A stretch of DNA of 21,702 nucleotides from assembly GCA_028819955.1 (NCBI GenBank), contig JAPPKP010000204.1, positions 1 through 21,702 on the forward strand, in the 5' to 3' direction. The DNA is from Rhodospirillaceae bacterium (GTDB taxonomy: Bacteria; Pseudomonadota; Alphaproteobacteria; UBA828). The stretch's first letter is position 1; each line of letters begins with the position of its first letter. The position numbers and the translations under genes were made by a program. The notes under the pieces are model-generated. The model ran no database searches. It was not told the DNA's origin and saw only the letters and a program-made list of their open reading frames with translations. Shown here piece after piece: positions 8,570 through 15,344 of this stretch.

Positions 8570-9127
8570 ATGTTCATCCAGACCGAGCGGACCCCGAACC
8601 CGGCGACATTAAAATTTCTGCCCGGAGAGGCGGTGATGTCGTCTGGAACCGCGGACTTCCGCGATGTCGAATCGGCGGAGCGTTCGCCGCTTGCGCGGCG
8701 GCTTTTTCAGGTCGACGGAGTCACCGGCGTTTTCTTCGGTGGCGACTTCGTCTCTGTCTCCAAGTCCGATGATGCCGACTGGCAGTTGCTGAAACCCGTG
8801 ATCCTCGGCGTGATCATGGAACACTTCGTGGCGGGACATCCGCTCCTCCTCGACGGTGCCGCAGAGACGGCAGGGGAAGAGATTGAAGATGGTACCGATG
8901 CGGAGATCATCGCCCAGATCAAGGAGCTGCTCGATACGCGTGTTCGGCCGGCCGTAGCACAGGACGGCGGGGACATCACCTATCAGGGGTTTCAAAACGG
9001 CGTCGTGATGCTTCAACTCCAGGGATCGTGTCAGGGCTGTCCCAGCTCGACCATGACCCTGAAGATGGGCATCGAGAACATGCTGAAACACTACATCCCG
9101 GAAGTCGTGGAGGTGCGCGCCGTCTAG
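8570..9127 (+). CDS. NifU/Nfu-type iron-sulfur cluster scaffold or carrier protein
   Basis: This two-domain protein binds and delivers Fe-S clusters to target enzymes in the cytoplasm. From the ATG at 8570 it has 185 aa. An N-terminal Nfu_N domain begins with the highly conserved MFIQTERTPNPATLKFLPG and continues to LFQVDGVTGVFFGGDFVSVSK. A C-terminal NifU domain (about residues 110-180) follows, with the cluster-ligating CxxC at C154 and C157 in GSCQGCPSS. An in-frame ATG seven codons earlier (8549) is less likely because the family begins at MFIQ. A candidate regulatory region with DnaA-box-like repeats lies upstream. In this genome the dehydratase IlvD encoded further on is one possible client, which is inference only. 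Confidence 0.95.
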   Translation: MFIQTERTPNPATLKFLPGEAVMSSGTADFRDVESAERSPLARRLFQVDGVTGVFFGGDFVSVSKSDDADWQLLKPVILGVIMEHFVAGHPLLLDGAAETAGEEIEDGTDAEIIAQIKELLDTRVRPAVAQDGGDITYQGFQNGVVMLQLQGSCQGCPSSTMTLKMGIENMLKHYIPEVVEVRAV

Positions 9128-9141
9128 TGCGGCTCGTGGCT

Positions 9142-9156
9142 CCCGGCGAAGCCGGG
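9142..9156 (+). terminator. Small hairpin after nifU
   Basis: CCCGGC (9142-9147) and GCCGGG (9151-9156) pair perfectly around a GAA triloop, 15 bp after the nifU stop. No T tract follows, so termination strength is doubtful. A GGAGGGA ribosome-binding site for the next gene lies directly after it. Confidence 0.3.
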
Positions 9157-9174
9157 GGAGGGAGATAGGGCGTC

Positions 9175-10614
9175 TTGTCGAGTGCCGTGGGGCGAGCCCG
9201 CGCCCATGCGCGCAGGGGGAGTGCCCCGAGTTCCGGGCGACGCACGCTCGCGACGTCGCCGGCAAAGTCGGTGAGAGGTCCGAGGGTTGTCCCCCGGCCA
9301 GCGCTTGGCGCGCTGGGGTTCGCGGCGCTCGCGGCTCTCGCCACGACCGCGGCCGGCGTCGACCCGATCAAGACGGCCGCTGCCCGAGACGCATCGCCGT
9401 TGGGCTTCCTCGCCTCAGGACCAGGGTCAACGACGGTCGCCGTGGCAGAAGCGCCGGCGATCGGGGACGTTTTCCCGACCGCGCCCGACCGCTTGAAGTT
9501 TGTCCTCTCTCTGTCGGGGGCGATGCCGCAGGATATTCGTCCGCCCGCAGTGGTTGGCCGGCTTCTCACACTGACTCCCGTGCCTCCCGGCGATCCGCGG
9601 CAGGCCGCGTGGCAAGAGGCAACGACGCTGCCTGGGCGGCCGATGACCGCCTCGCCCCGCTACGCGCCGACGATAATGCAGCTTGGGGCGCTGCAGGCTG
9701 AAGATCCGCCGCCGCTCCCGCTGATGTCGAAGCCTCGCAAGCAGGTGCATGCTGGCACGATGGACACGATTCCGTCGGTCGTGCTCAAGCCCTCAACGAG
9801 GGGCGTTGCGGCTAGCGCCGTCATCGCACGCTTCGAGTCGATCGGTTACGACCTCGACCGCGTGCGGGAAGCAGCCAGCCCCGTGCCGCGCCTCATTCTC
9901 GAGTCGCTCCCGCGCGATCTCGCCGACATGTCGCCCGTCAGTGCGAAGAAGCACCTCTTCGTTCAGGCGGTCCTCCCGATCATCCTTCAGGTCAACGAGG
10001 AGATCACCTCCGCTCGCTGGCGGTTGGAGCGACTGGCGGACAGGCTCAAACGGGCCGACACGCTCTTTCCCGCCGACCGGGAATGGCTCGTCACAATGGC
10101 CGATCTCTATGGAACGGACCCGTTCGACGTGCAGGAGCTTCTGAACCGGATGGACGTCGTGCCGCCCTCGCTGGCGCTGGCACAGGCGGCGGAAGAGTCC
10201 GGGTGGGGTACCTCCCGCTTCGCGCGGCAGGGCAACGCCCTGTTCGGTCAATACACTTACAACGCCAAGCCGGGCATTGTGCCCGCGCAGCGGGACGCCG
10301 ACAGGCGCCATCGCGTGCGCAGCCACGACAATCTGCTCGCGGCGGTGCGCGCCTACGTCCACAACCTCAACAGCCATTGGGCCTATGAGGATTTCCGCCT
10401 CCGGCGGGCTCAGCTGAGACACAGCGGCGGCCAACTCGACGGCCACGCCCTCGTCGGGGAGCTGCGCAGCTATTCGGAGCGCCGCGGGGCCTACGTCCAG
10501 ACCATTCGCCGGATCATTCGGCAGAACCGCCTCGGCGACTTCGACCGGGCGTGGTTGAACGACCGCCAGTGGACGGCGGTGATCGGCCCGCCGAGCAGGC
10601 GTCCGCCTATCTGA
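9175..10614 (+). CDS. Bax-like glucosaminidase-domain protein (peptidoglycan hydrolase)
   Basis: This 479-aa protein is probably exported or membrane-anchored. A basic N-terminus (residues 1-40) precedes one hydrophobic segment (about 42-62, ALGALGFAALAALATTAAG). A long Pro/Ala-rich low-complexity region runs to about 215. From about 330 the glucosaminidase domain appears: PPSLALAQAAEESGWGTSRFA then GNALFGQY, with the likely catalytic Glu at 341 (or the adjacent 340) before SGWG. Family members of the Bax/FlgJ/LytG type cleave the GlcNAc-MurNAc linkage. AVRAYVHNLNSH is also typical of Bax. The chosen start is TTG at 9175, with GGAGGGA about 11 nt upstream; a GTG at 9187 is an alternative. It converges on the deacetylase gene (17-bp gap, no clear terminator). 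The neighbouring dipeptidase and deacetylase point to cell-wall turnover. Confidence 0.85.
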   Translation: MSSAVGRARAHARRGSAPSSGRRTLATSPAKSVRGPRVVPRPALGALGFAALAALATTAAGVDPIKTAAARDASPLGFLASGPGSTTVAVAEAPAIGDVFPTAPDRLKFVLSLSGAMPQDIRPPAVVGRLLTLTPVPPGDPRQAAWQEATTLPGRPMTASPRYAPTIMQLGALQAEDPPPLPLMSKPRKQVHAGTMDTIPSVVLKPSTRGVAASAVIARFESIGYDLDRVREAASPVPRLILESLPRDLADMSPVSAKKHLFVQAVLPIILQVNEEITSARWRLERLADRLKRADTLFPADREWLVTMADLYGTDPFDVQELLNRMDVVPPSLALAQAAEESGWGTSRFARQGNALFGQYTYNAKPGIVPAQRDADRRHRVRSHDNLLAAVRAYVHNLNSHWAYEDFRLRRAQLRHSGGQLDGHALVGELRSYSERRGAYVQTIRRIIRQNRLGDFDRAWLNDRQWTAVIGPPSRRPPI

Positions 10615-10631
10615 TCGACGCAGCCCGGGCG

Positions 10632-11669
10632 TCAGGGCGCAACGAACTGCAGGCCGAACCAGTGCCAACGCCCGCCTCCGGCGGGAGCAGTGCAGTTGAG
10701 CCGGGCCCGGCCGGGCGGGAACGCCCGGTCTAAGGTTACCTTCACGCGACTACCTTCTTGGTGGTCGAGGGTCGCGCCAACGCCGCCCGACGCAAAGCAA
10801 GTGAGACTGTCGCGGTTGGCGAGCGGCGGCTCGATCGTGAAACCGACCGTCGGCGGATTTTCCGTTAAGAGTTGATCTGCTGGCGTCACGGCGCGGGCAC
10901 CGAGCGGCAAAGTGTCCGCGATCAGCTTGAAGCGATCGATGTCGCCGTAATTTTCGTTCAGAGCGAAGCGCGGGAGGTTCAGCGTGTCCGTATGCGCCCC
11001 AACGACGCCCGAGTGCTGCCCAAAGGCCGCAGCGAAACCAAGCTCCTCGACGAGTGCTCGTAGGTCGCTGTTCCACTCTCCGTAGGGGTAAGCGAAGAGC
11101 GCGGCGTCTATGCCGAGTTCCTCCTGAATGCGTCGGCGCGCTTTCTCGAGGTCCACCCTGCTTGCAGCGTCGTCGTTCTGCCACATTCGCCCGTGGGCGG
11201 CGCCGTGATTGCCCACGGTGACACCTGCCGCAACCAGCTCGCGGAGCTGGTCCCAGCTCATGATTCCCGCGTGGCCCTGATCGACCGGGTCGGTGGAGAC
11301 GAACACGGTGAACGGGAAGTCCGCCTTCTCGAATCGCGGCCAAGCTTCGATGAAGGTCGAGCGCGTTGCATCGTCGACCGTGATGCCGACGGTACGATCC
11401 GGCAGCGGCCCGCCGCCCCTGAGCGCATCGAGAATTTCGGGAACCGGCAGCACGGTATAGCCGCCGCTCGTGAGGTGCTCGATGTGCGCCTCGAACTGGT
11501 CGATCGTCACACTCGTCGACGGGTATGCGTCCTCGCCGAAGCGGTGGTATTGCAGGATCACCGCGGAGTCGGCGGCGATGGCGACGGCGTTGCCGGTGGC
11601 TGTCGCAGCGGCCATGGCGAAGGCGATGCACGCGGTGCGGCCTGAGCGCAGTAGCCAGTCTAGGGTCAT
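10632..11669 (-). CDS. NodB-type polysaccharide deacetylase, secreted
   Basis: This 345-aa protein has a signal-like hydrophobic N-terminus (TACIAFAMAAATATGNAVAIAA, cut near residue 33), suggesting periplasmic action. The NodB domain starts with AVILQYHRFG (36-45). The catalytic motif is TVDDAT (D99, D100) in place of the usual TFDDG. The metal-binding pair is H155 and H159 in GNHGAAH, and the third motif is FAYPYGEWN. A C-terminal extension of about 90 residues ends the protein; it contains two cysteines (in LTCF and LNCT) and may be a small beta domain. Such enzymes remove N- or O-acetyl groups from glycans; the substrate is unknown. Start: the ATG at 11669 overlaps the upstream dipeptidase stop by ATGA; an earlier ATG (11750) would lie inside that gene. 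The altered motif could change specificity or activity. Confidence 0.85.
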   Translation of the reverse strand: MTLDWLLRSGRTACIAFAMAAATATGNAVAIAADSAVILQYHRFGEDAYPSTSVTIDQFEAHIEHLTSGGYTVLPVPEILDALRGGGPLPDRTVGITVDDATRSTFIEAWPRFEKADFPFTVFVSTDPVDQGHAGIMSWDQLRELVAAGVTVGNHGAAHGRMWQNDDAASRVDLEKARRRIQEELGIDAALFAYPYGEWNSDLRALVEELGFAAAFGQHSGVVGAHTDTLNLPRFALNENYGDIDRFKLIADTLPLGARAVTPADQLLTENPPTVGFTIEPPLANRDSLTCFASGGVGATLDHQEGSRVKVTLDRAFPPGRARLNCTAPAGGGRWHWFGLQFVAP

Positions 11670-12229
11670 GGAGCCATCAATCCCGTGCCTGCGGCCGAGT
11701 CCCAAAGCAGGGGATAGCGGCGCGGCGTGAAAAGCTGATAGTGCCACCACTCATTGAGATAGTGATCCCAACCGGCCGATGCCATCAGGCCGAGCAATAG
11801 CATTCTGTTGCGCTGGGCCGCCGGTGTTGGCCGGGAGCTGCCATGGAACGCGCGGGGTGTCAGGTCGTCGAAGCCGGTGCCCATGTCGAGCGGCACGCCG
11901 GTCTCTCGATCCGCGAGGCTCAGGTCCACCGCGACGCCCCGCGAGTGCGGCGATCCGCGCCGCGGGTCCGCGAGAAAGGTAGGGTCCGGGCATTGCCGCC
12001 AGAGCGCCCACTGCGCCTCCACCGGGCGATAGCCGTCGAAGACGATCAGTTTCAGGCCCTGGCCTGCAGCGAGGTCGATGGCGCGGCCGAGCAGTGCTGC
12101 AGCGTCGCGGTGAAGGTAGCACGCCGCTCTCTGGTAGATCGGGCGGCCGGTGACGTTGTCGTCGGTCGCGTAGGCGAGCGCAAGAGATACGTCGAAGCGA
12201 GACGGTGCGATCTCGACCAGATCGGTCAT
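11666..12229 (-). CDS. ddpX: Zinc D-alanyl-D-alanine dipeptidase (VanX/DdpX family)
   Basis: This 187-aa enzyme hydrolyses D-Ala-D-Ala. In Gram-negative bacteria it is linked to recycling of cell-wall dipeptides rather than vancomycin resistance. Visible family motifs: FDGYRPVEAQWALW (R68 is the expected transition-state arginine); SPHSRGVAVDL with zinc ligands H95 and D102; and EWWHY with catalytic E160 and zinc ligand H163. Start: the ATG at 12229 gives a normal N-terminus; the frame stays open to 12382 but that would run through the divergent tsaB promoter region. No signal peptide is seen, so it is probably cytoplasmic unless exported otherwise. It is coupled by an ATGA overlap to the deacetylase. 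Use of the symbol follows the family; orthology to E. coli DdpX is not proven. Confidence 0.9.
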   Translation of the reverse strand: MTDLVEIAPSRFDVSLALAYATDDNVTGRPIYQRAACYLHRDAAALLGRAIDLAAGQGLKLIVFDGYRPVEAQWALWRQCPDPTFLADPRRGSPHSRGVAVDLSLADRETGVPLDMGTGFDDLTPRAFHGSSRPTPAAQRNRMLLLGLMASAGWDHYLNEWWHYQLFTPRRYPLLWDSAAGTGLMAP

Positions 12230-12267
12230 GGGCCCCAAGGTGTCGCGGATGCAGTCAAGCGCAACAA

Positions 12268-12327
12268 CTCTAACACCGGTTTGGCCGGAGTTGCATGGTT
12301 GCAGCCGTGGCCAGGGGGGTGTTAGAG
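12268..12327. repeat. Perfect 10-bp inverted repeat between divergent ddpX-like and tsaB genes
   Basis: CTCTAACACC (12268-12277) and GGTGTTAGAG (12318-12327) are exact reverse complements with a 40-bp spacer, that is 50 bp centre to centre. Inside lie a second inverted pair, TGGCC (12282-12286) and GGCCA (12309-12313), and two TGCA palindromes. Each arm reads as GGTGTTAGAG toward the adjacent gene, so the arrangement is symmetrical for the divergent pair. It is a candidate two-site operator or a pair of matched promoter elements. Confidence 0.5.
12299..12327 (+). promoter_or_regulatory. Candidate promoter for tsaB
   Basis: TTGCAG (12299-12304), a 17-bp spacer and TTAGAG (12322-12327) lie 48 bp upstream of the tsaB ATG. 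The -10 match is partial, and it coincides with the right arm of the inverted repeat. The strand and spacing are plausible, but no independent support exists. Confidence 0.3.
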
Positions 12328-12375
12328 CCGCGGCGAGCGGACGCACTGCAGCCGGCGGCTGATGGGCCTGAACGG

Positions 12376-13077
12376 ATGACATTGTTGGGTTTCGACACGG
12401 CGACGAACGCCTGCTCGGCCGCGCTCTTGGCCGACGGGGAGGTGACGGCCTTCCGGTGCATCGAGGCGGGCGGCAAGCATGCGGAAGCGCTCGTGCCCCT
12501 GCTCCGCGAAGTCTCCGCTGAGGGGGGCGTCCCGCTCGCCGCGGTGGACCGGTTCGCCGTCACGGTCGGGCCCGGCTCGTTCACCGGGATTCGGATCGGC
12601 CTGGCGACGGCACGCGGTCTCGCGCTCGCGCTGGAGCGGCCCTTGATCGGGCTCTCCACGCTTGAAGTTCTGGCCGCAGGCGTTCCTGCAGCGGAGCGCC
12701 ACGGCTCGATATTGGCCGCGCTCGATGCCGGGCGGGGGCGTCTCTACGCCCAGCTTTTCACCCCCTCGCTGGAAGCGCTTTGCGAACCCCGGGCACTCGA
12801 TGCGGAGACGTTGCCCAATATCGTGGCGGAGGCGGGGCAAGGCGGCCCGCTCATGGTCGTTGGCACCGGGCAGGCGGTCGCGCTCGCGGCGCTGGCGTCA
12901 GAGCTAGAGGCCCGCCCGGCTCCAGGCTCGCCCACGCCCGATGCCCGCGTGCTGGTACGCCGTGCCGCCGCCCGCGCCGAACCGGGAGGAGGAGACGCTG
13001 CCGTGCGGCCGCTCTATCTGCGCGAGGCCGGCGCGCGGCCGCGGACCCGCTCCGACGGAGAGCCGTTGCATGGCTGA
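12376..13077 (+). CDS. tsaB: tRNA threonylcarbamoyladenosine biosynthesis protein TsaB
   Basis: TsaB (YeaZ) is an ASKHA-fold partner of TsaD and TsaE in t6A formation at A37 of ANN-decoding tRNAs. The 233-aa protein starts LLGFDTATNACSAALL (residues 3-18), then has GGKHAEALVPLL and the core signature VGPGSFTGIRIGLATARGLAL (about 63-83). The latter mirrors the TsaD fold but lacks TsaD's metal-binding histidines. DAGRGRLYAQLF follows. The C-terminus ends in YLREAGARPR and a short tail. The ATG at 12376 is preferred; an upstream in-frame ATG at 12295 would add 27 residues unlike the family. In many alphaproteobacteria tsaB overlaps rimI. Here an ATG at 13070 overlaps the tsaB stop, but only a short stub follows. 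Confidence 0.93.
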   Translation: MTLLGFDTATNACSAALLADGEVTAFRCIEAGGKHAEALVPLLREVSAEGGVPLAAVDRFAVTVGPGSFTGIRIGLATARGLALALERPLIGLSTLEVLAAGVPAAERHGSILAALDAGRGRLYAQLFTPSLEALCEPRALDAETLPNIVAEAGQGGPLMVVGTGQAVALAALASELEARPAPGSPTPDARVLVRRAAARAEPGGGDAAVRPLYLREAGARPRTRSDGEPLHG

Positions 13078-13192
13078 GCGACCGGGCGTCGCGGCGGCCC
13101 CCATTCAAGCGATTCGCCCGGGCGATCCTGCCCGCTGCGGCCGGGAGGGACGACCGCTCAGGCGGGGCGCGGGGCCCAGAAGCGTTTCCTGA
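13070..13192 (+). pseudogene. 40-codon stub, possible 5' remnant of rimI
   Basis: An ATG at 13070 overlaps the tsaB stop by 8 nt, the arrangement expected of a translationally coupled downstream gene. The reading frame gives 40 residues including PIQAIRPGDPARC. This faintly resembles the start of RimI-type GNAT acetyltransferases (IRP..PAD). It then becomes Arg/Gly-rich and stops at 13190-13192, overlapping the 3' end of the convergent acyltransferase gene. No acetyl-CoA-binding motif is present. It may be a truncated rimI or simply a chance frame; the similarity is weak and the call rests mainly on position. Confidence 0.3.
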
Positions 13193-13967
13193 TCGGCGGG
13201 GTGAGCTTGCCGCTGATCGCGCGGGAAACCCCGTCTGCGATCGCAGCCTGGCAGGCTTCTGCCATCTCCTTGCGGGAGCTAAACTGCTCGATGGTCACGG
13301 GCTCGTGAAACTGAACGGCAATGGTGGCGTTGCCGAGGCCCGCGACATTCCAGAGGTGGCTGGCAAGCTCCATGTCGCCGTACCAGGCGTAGAACGGCCG
13401 GTAGGGTCGTCCCATGGGGATCCCGTTCAGCCGCGTGTAAGCGATCGAGACCGGCTGGACCACCAGCGGCTTGCCCCTGACCGGCTTCTCGGCGATGCCG
13501 AAGAAGGCGCTCTTGAATGGCAGCACCCTGTTGCCGTCGTTGCTGGTGCCCTCCGGAAACAGGATCAGGTTGTCGCCGGATTCCAGCCGTGCGGTCATGT
13601 TGTCGCGGTGATGGGCAGTGCGGGACACGCGGCGCTCCACGAACACCGTCCGCTGCAGGACGGCGAGAAAGCCGAACAATGGCCAGCCCCGCACTTCGGC
13701 CTTGGCTACGAAGCTTCCGGGCAGCACGGCACCGAGGGCTGTAATATCGAGATAGGACGTGTGATTGCAGACGAAGAGGGTGGGTACGGTTCGTGACACC
13801 GTGCCGTAGCGCTCGATCCTGAAGCCGAAGATGCGGCAGACGCCCCGGTGCCAGATCATGGGCAGACGCTTCGAGAGCGGCGCCCGGATCGCCATGAGGA
13901 CCAGCTGAAGCGGGACCAGGCAGACGGTCCAGCCGAAGAAGCGGAAGAGCACGGCAAAGGCGATCAT
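13158..13967 (-). CDS. olsA: PlsC-family acyltransferase, probable lyso-ornithine lipid O-acyltransferase
   Basis: This 269-aa membrane-associated acyltransferase has an N-terminal hydrophobic segment (residues 2-27). It carries the family's HX4D catalytic motif as NHTSYLD (H69, D74), the acceptor-binding motif FPEGTS (137-142) followed by NDGNRVLPFKSAFF, and the later VQPVSIAY. Members esterify lysophospholipids; OlsA converts lyso-ornithine lipid to ornithine lipid. The ATG at 13967 overlaps the olsB stop by ATGA, and this coupling is the reason for choosing OlsA over PlsC (1-acylglycerol-3-phosphate acyltransferase). A general PlsC role, or both activities, remains possible. The frame is open to 14039, but that extension lies inside olsB. 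The 3' end overlaps the short stub after tsaB. Confidence 0.78.
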   Translation of the reverse strand: MIAFAVLFRFFGWTVCLVPLQLVLMAIRAPLSKRLPMIWHRGVCRIFGFRIERYGTVSRTVPTLFVCNHTSYLDITALGAVLPGSFVAKAEVRGWPLFGFLAVLQRTVFVERRVSRTAHHRDNMTARLESGDNLILFPEGTSNDGNRVLPFKSAFFGIAEKPVRGKPLVVQPVSIAYTRLNGIPMGRPYRPFYAWYGDMELASHLWNVAGLGNATIAVQFHEPVTIEQFSSRKEMAEACQAAIADGVSRAISGKLTPPIRKRFWAPRPA

Positions 13968-14743
13968 GTGAGCTTGTCCCGGTAGCGCTGGTGCACGAGG
14001 TCGGTCTTGACCACGATGCTGACATCGACGCTGCCCCATTGCCAGTCGATCACTCCGCCGTCGCCGATGAAGCCGCTGAGCCCGAGATAGCCCTTGATCA
14101 GCGGCGGCACGGCCTTACGGGCGGCCCGCCTGTCCAGCGCCTCCTTGGGGATCAGGTCCAGGTTCACGTAGTGCTCGTCCCTCGCGCGGGGGCGGAGCGC
14201 CGGCGGCGCAAGGTGGTAGTGGTAGAGGTAGGAGAGCGGCTCCGCGTGCTCCTGAGGGTCCGTGCCGGGGAAGCTGGCGCAGCCGAACATGATCGGCACG
14301 TCGTAGTGCAGCACGTAGGCCGCGTTGCCCCGCCAGAGCAGGGTCAGGGTGGTGCCGTTCCGGTACGCGGAATCGACGCAGGAGCGGCCGAGCTCCAGCA
14401 GCTCGCCGGGTTGGGCGACGAGCGCGTCGATATCGTATTCCCAGGATGAGTAGAAGCCGCCGTGGGTGTCCGCCACCGAGCGCCGGAGCAGCCGGTAGGT
14501 ACCGACCACCTTGTCGCCGGCGCTGCGGTCGTGGTCGATCACCATGAGATGGTCGCAGTAGTCGTCGAAGCGGTCGAAGTCGCGCTCGCGTGCCGCCATT
14601 TCGCCGCTCGGGTCGGCCGCCATCTCCTCGTAGAACACGCGATAGCGCAGCGCCTGGACGGCGTCCACATCCGCGGTCGATCGGGCCAGGCGGACCTCAA
14701 GGCTCCCGGCGACGATCCCGGCCATGAAATCATCGTCGGTCAT
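13964..14743 (-). CDS. olsB: L-ornithine N(alpha)-acyltransferase
   Basis: OlsB transfers a 3-hydroxyacyl group from acyl carrier protein to the alpha-amino group of ornithine, the first step to ornithine lipids, phosphorus-free membrane lipids of many alphaproteobacteria. The 259-aa protein fits the GNAT-related family: ALRYRVFYEEM (about 31-41), FDRFDDYCDHLMVID, VVGTYRLLR, ELLELGRSCVDSAYRNG, and the C-terminal signature PPLIKGYLGLSGFIGDGGVID followed by DVSIVVKTD. It starts 15 bp after the fur stop and overlaps olsA by 4 bp, so the three are probably one operon. Start: the ATG at 14743 with GGGAG just upstream; an ATG six codons inside is possible. Classic OlsB control is by phosphate starvation; here co-transcription with fur suggests a metal link as well. 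Confidence 0.9.
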   Translation of the reverse strand: MTDDDFMAGIVAGSLEVRLARSTADVDAVQALRYRVFYEEMAADPSGEMAARERDFDRFDDYCDHLMVIDHDRSAGDKVVGTYRLLRRSVADTHGGFYSSWEYDIDALVAQPGELLELGRSCVDSAYRNGTTLTLLWRGNAAYVLHYDVPIMFGCASFPGTDPQEHAEPLSYLYHYHLAPPALRPRARDEHYVNLDLIPKEALDRRAARKAVPPLIKGYLGLSGFIGDGGVIDWQWGSVDVSIVVKTDLVHQRYRDKLT

Positions 14744-14758
14744 GGGCTCCCGCTTAGG

Positions 14759-15181
14759 CTAATCCTCGGGCGTGTCCAACGGGACAGCGTAGAGCTCCAG
14801 CCGGTGATCCACGAGCTTGTAGCCGAGCGCCTTGGCCACGGCGGCCTGGAGTGCCTCGATCTCTTCGTTTTGAAACTCCACCACCTTGCCCGACGTGAGG
14901 TCGATCAGGTGGTCGTGGTGCTCGTCGGGATGCTCCTCGTAGCGCGCCCGGCCGTCGCGGAAATCGTGGCGCTCCAGCAGGCCGCACTCCTCGAAGAGCC
15001 GCACCGTGCGATAGACCGTCGCTAGGCTGATGCGGGGGTCGATGGCCGTCGCGCGCCGATAGAGCCCCTCCACGTCGGGATGGTCCGTCGCGTCAGAGAG
15101 GACGCGCGCGATCACGCGCCGCTGCTCGGTCATCTTCAGGCCGATCTCGGCGCAGCGCTTTTCGAGGTTCGATGGCGGCAC
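14759..15181 (-). CDS. fur: Fur-family metalloregulator (alphaproteobacterial Fur/Mur type)
   Basis: This 140-aa winged-helix repressor is expected to bind DNA when loaded with Mn(II) or Fe(II). The DNA-binding domain shows GLKMTEQRRVIARVL, then HPDVEGLYRRA and the recognition-helix region ISLATVYRTVRLFEECGLL. The metal and dimer domain has EHHDHLIDL (HHDH) and VEFQNEEIEALQ. It lacks the CxxC zinc pairs of E. coli Fur, as do Rhizobiales Mur proteins. Start: the frame is open to a TTG at 15241, but I favour the GTG at 15181. GGAGAAG sits 9 nt upstream of it, a TATAAT lies about 37 bp upstream (which would fall inside the longer frame), and the resulting N-terminus matches family length. It heads the fur-olsB-olsA unit and is divergent from popZ. 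Confidence 0.92.
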   Translation of the reverse strand: MPPSNLEKRCAEIGLKMTEQRRVIARVLSDATDHPDVEGLYRRATAIDPRISLATVYRTVRLFEECGLLERHDFRDGRARYEEHPDEHHDHLIDLTSGKVVEFQNEEIEALQAAVAKALGYKLVDHRLELYAVPLDTPED

Positions 15182-15217
15182 GGGGGCCTGCTTCTCCGCG
15201 ACCGTGTAACTGGCGGC

Positions 15218-15223
15218 ATTATA
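15218..15223 (-). promoter_or_regulatory. Candidate -10 element for fur
   Basis: A perfect TATAAT reads on the minus strand at 15223-15218, 36 bp before the GTG chosen as the fur start. It leaves room for a roughly 30-nt leader containing GGAGAAG. No good -35 is present at 16-18 bp (TCGCAT at 17), so the promoter would be weak or activator-dependent. Confidence 0.35.
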
Positions 15224-15269
15224 GGTCAGCACGGCGCCCAATGCGACCGCCGCCGCCCGAATGCCGGCT

Positions 15270-15298
15270 CCCGCGGTGGCAATCGCGGGCCGATTGCC
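15270..15298. repeat. Overlapping inverted repeats in the fur-popZ divergent gap
   Basis: GGCAATC (15278-15284) and GATTGCC (15292-15298) form a perfect 7-bp inverted repeat with a 7-nt spacer. It overlaps CCCGCG (15270-15275) and CGCGGG (15284-15289), a 6-bp inverted repeat. The two cannot form at the same time. They lie between fur and popZ and could be an operator; neither resembles the A/T-rich Fur or Mur boxes I know. Confidence 0.35.
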
Positions 15299-15344
15299 CT
15301 AGGTTTCCTCCACCGGAACGTCAAGCGCCCGGCGGCACAGCTTC

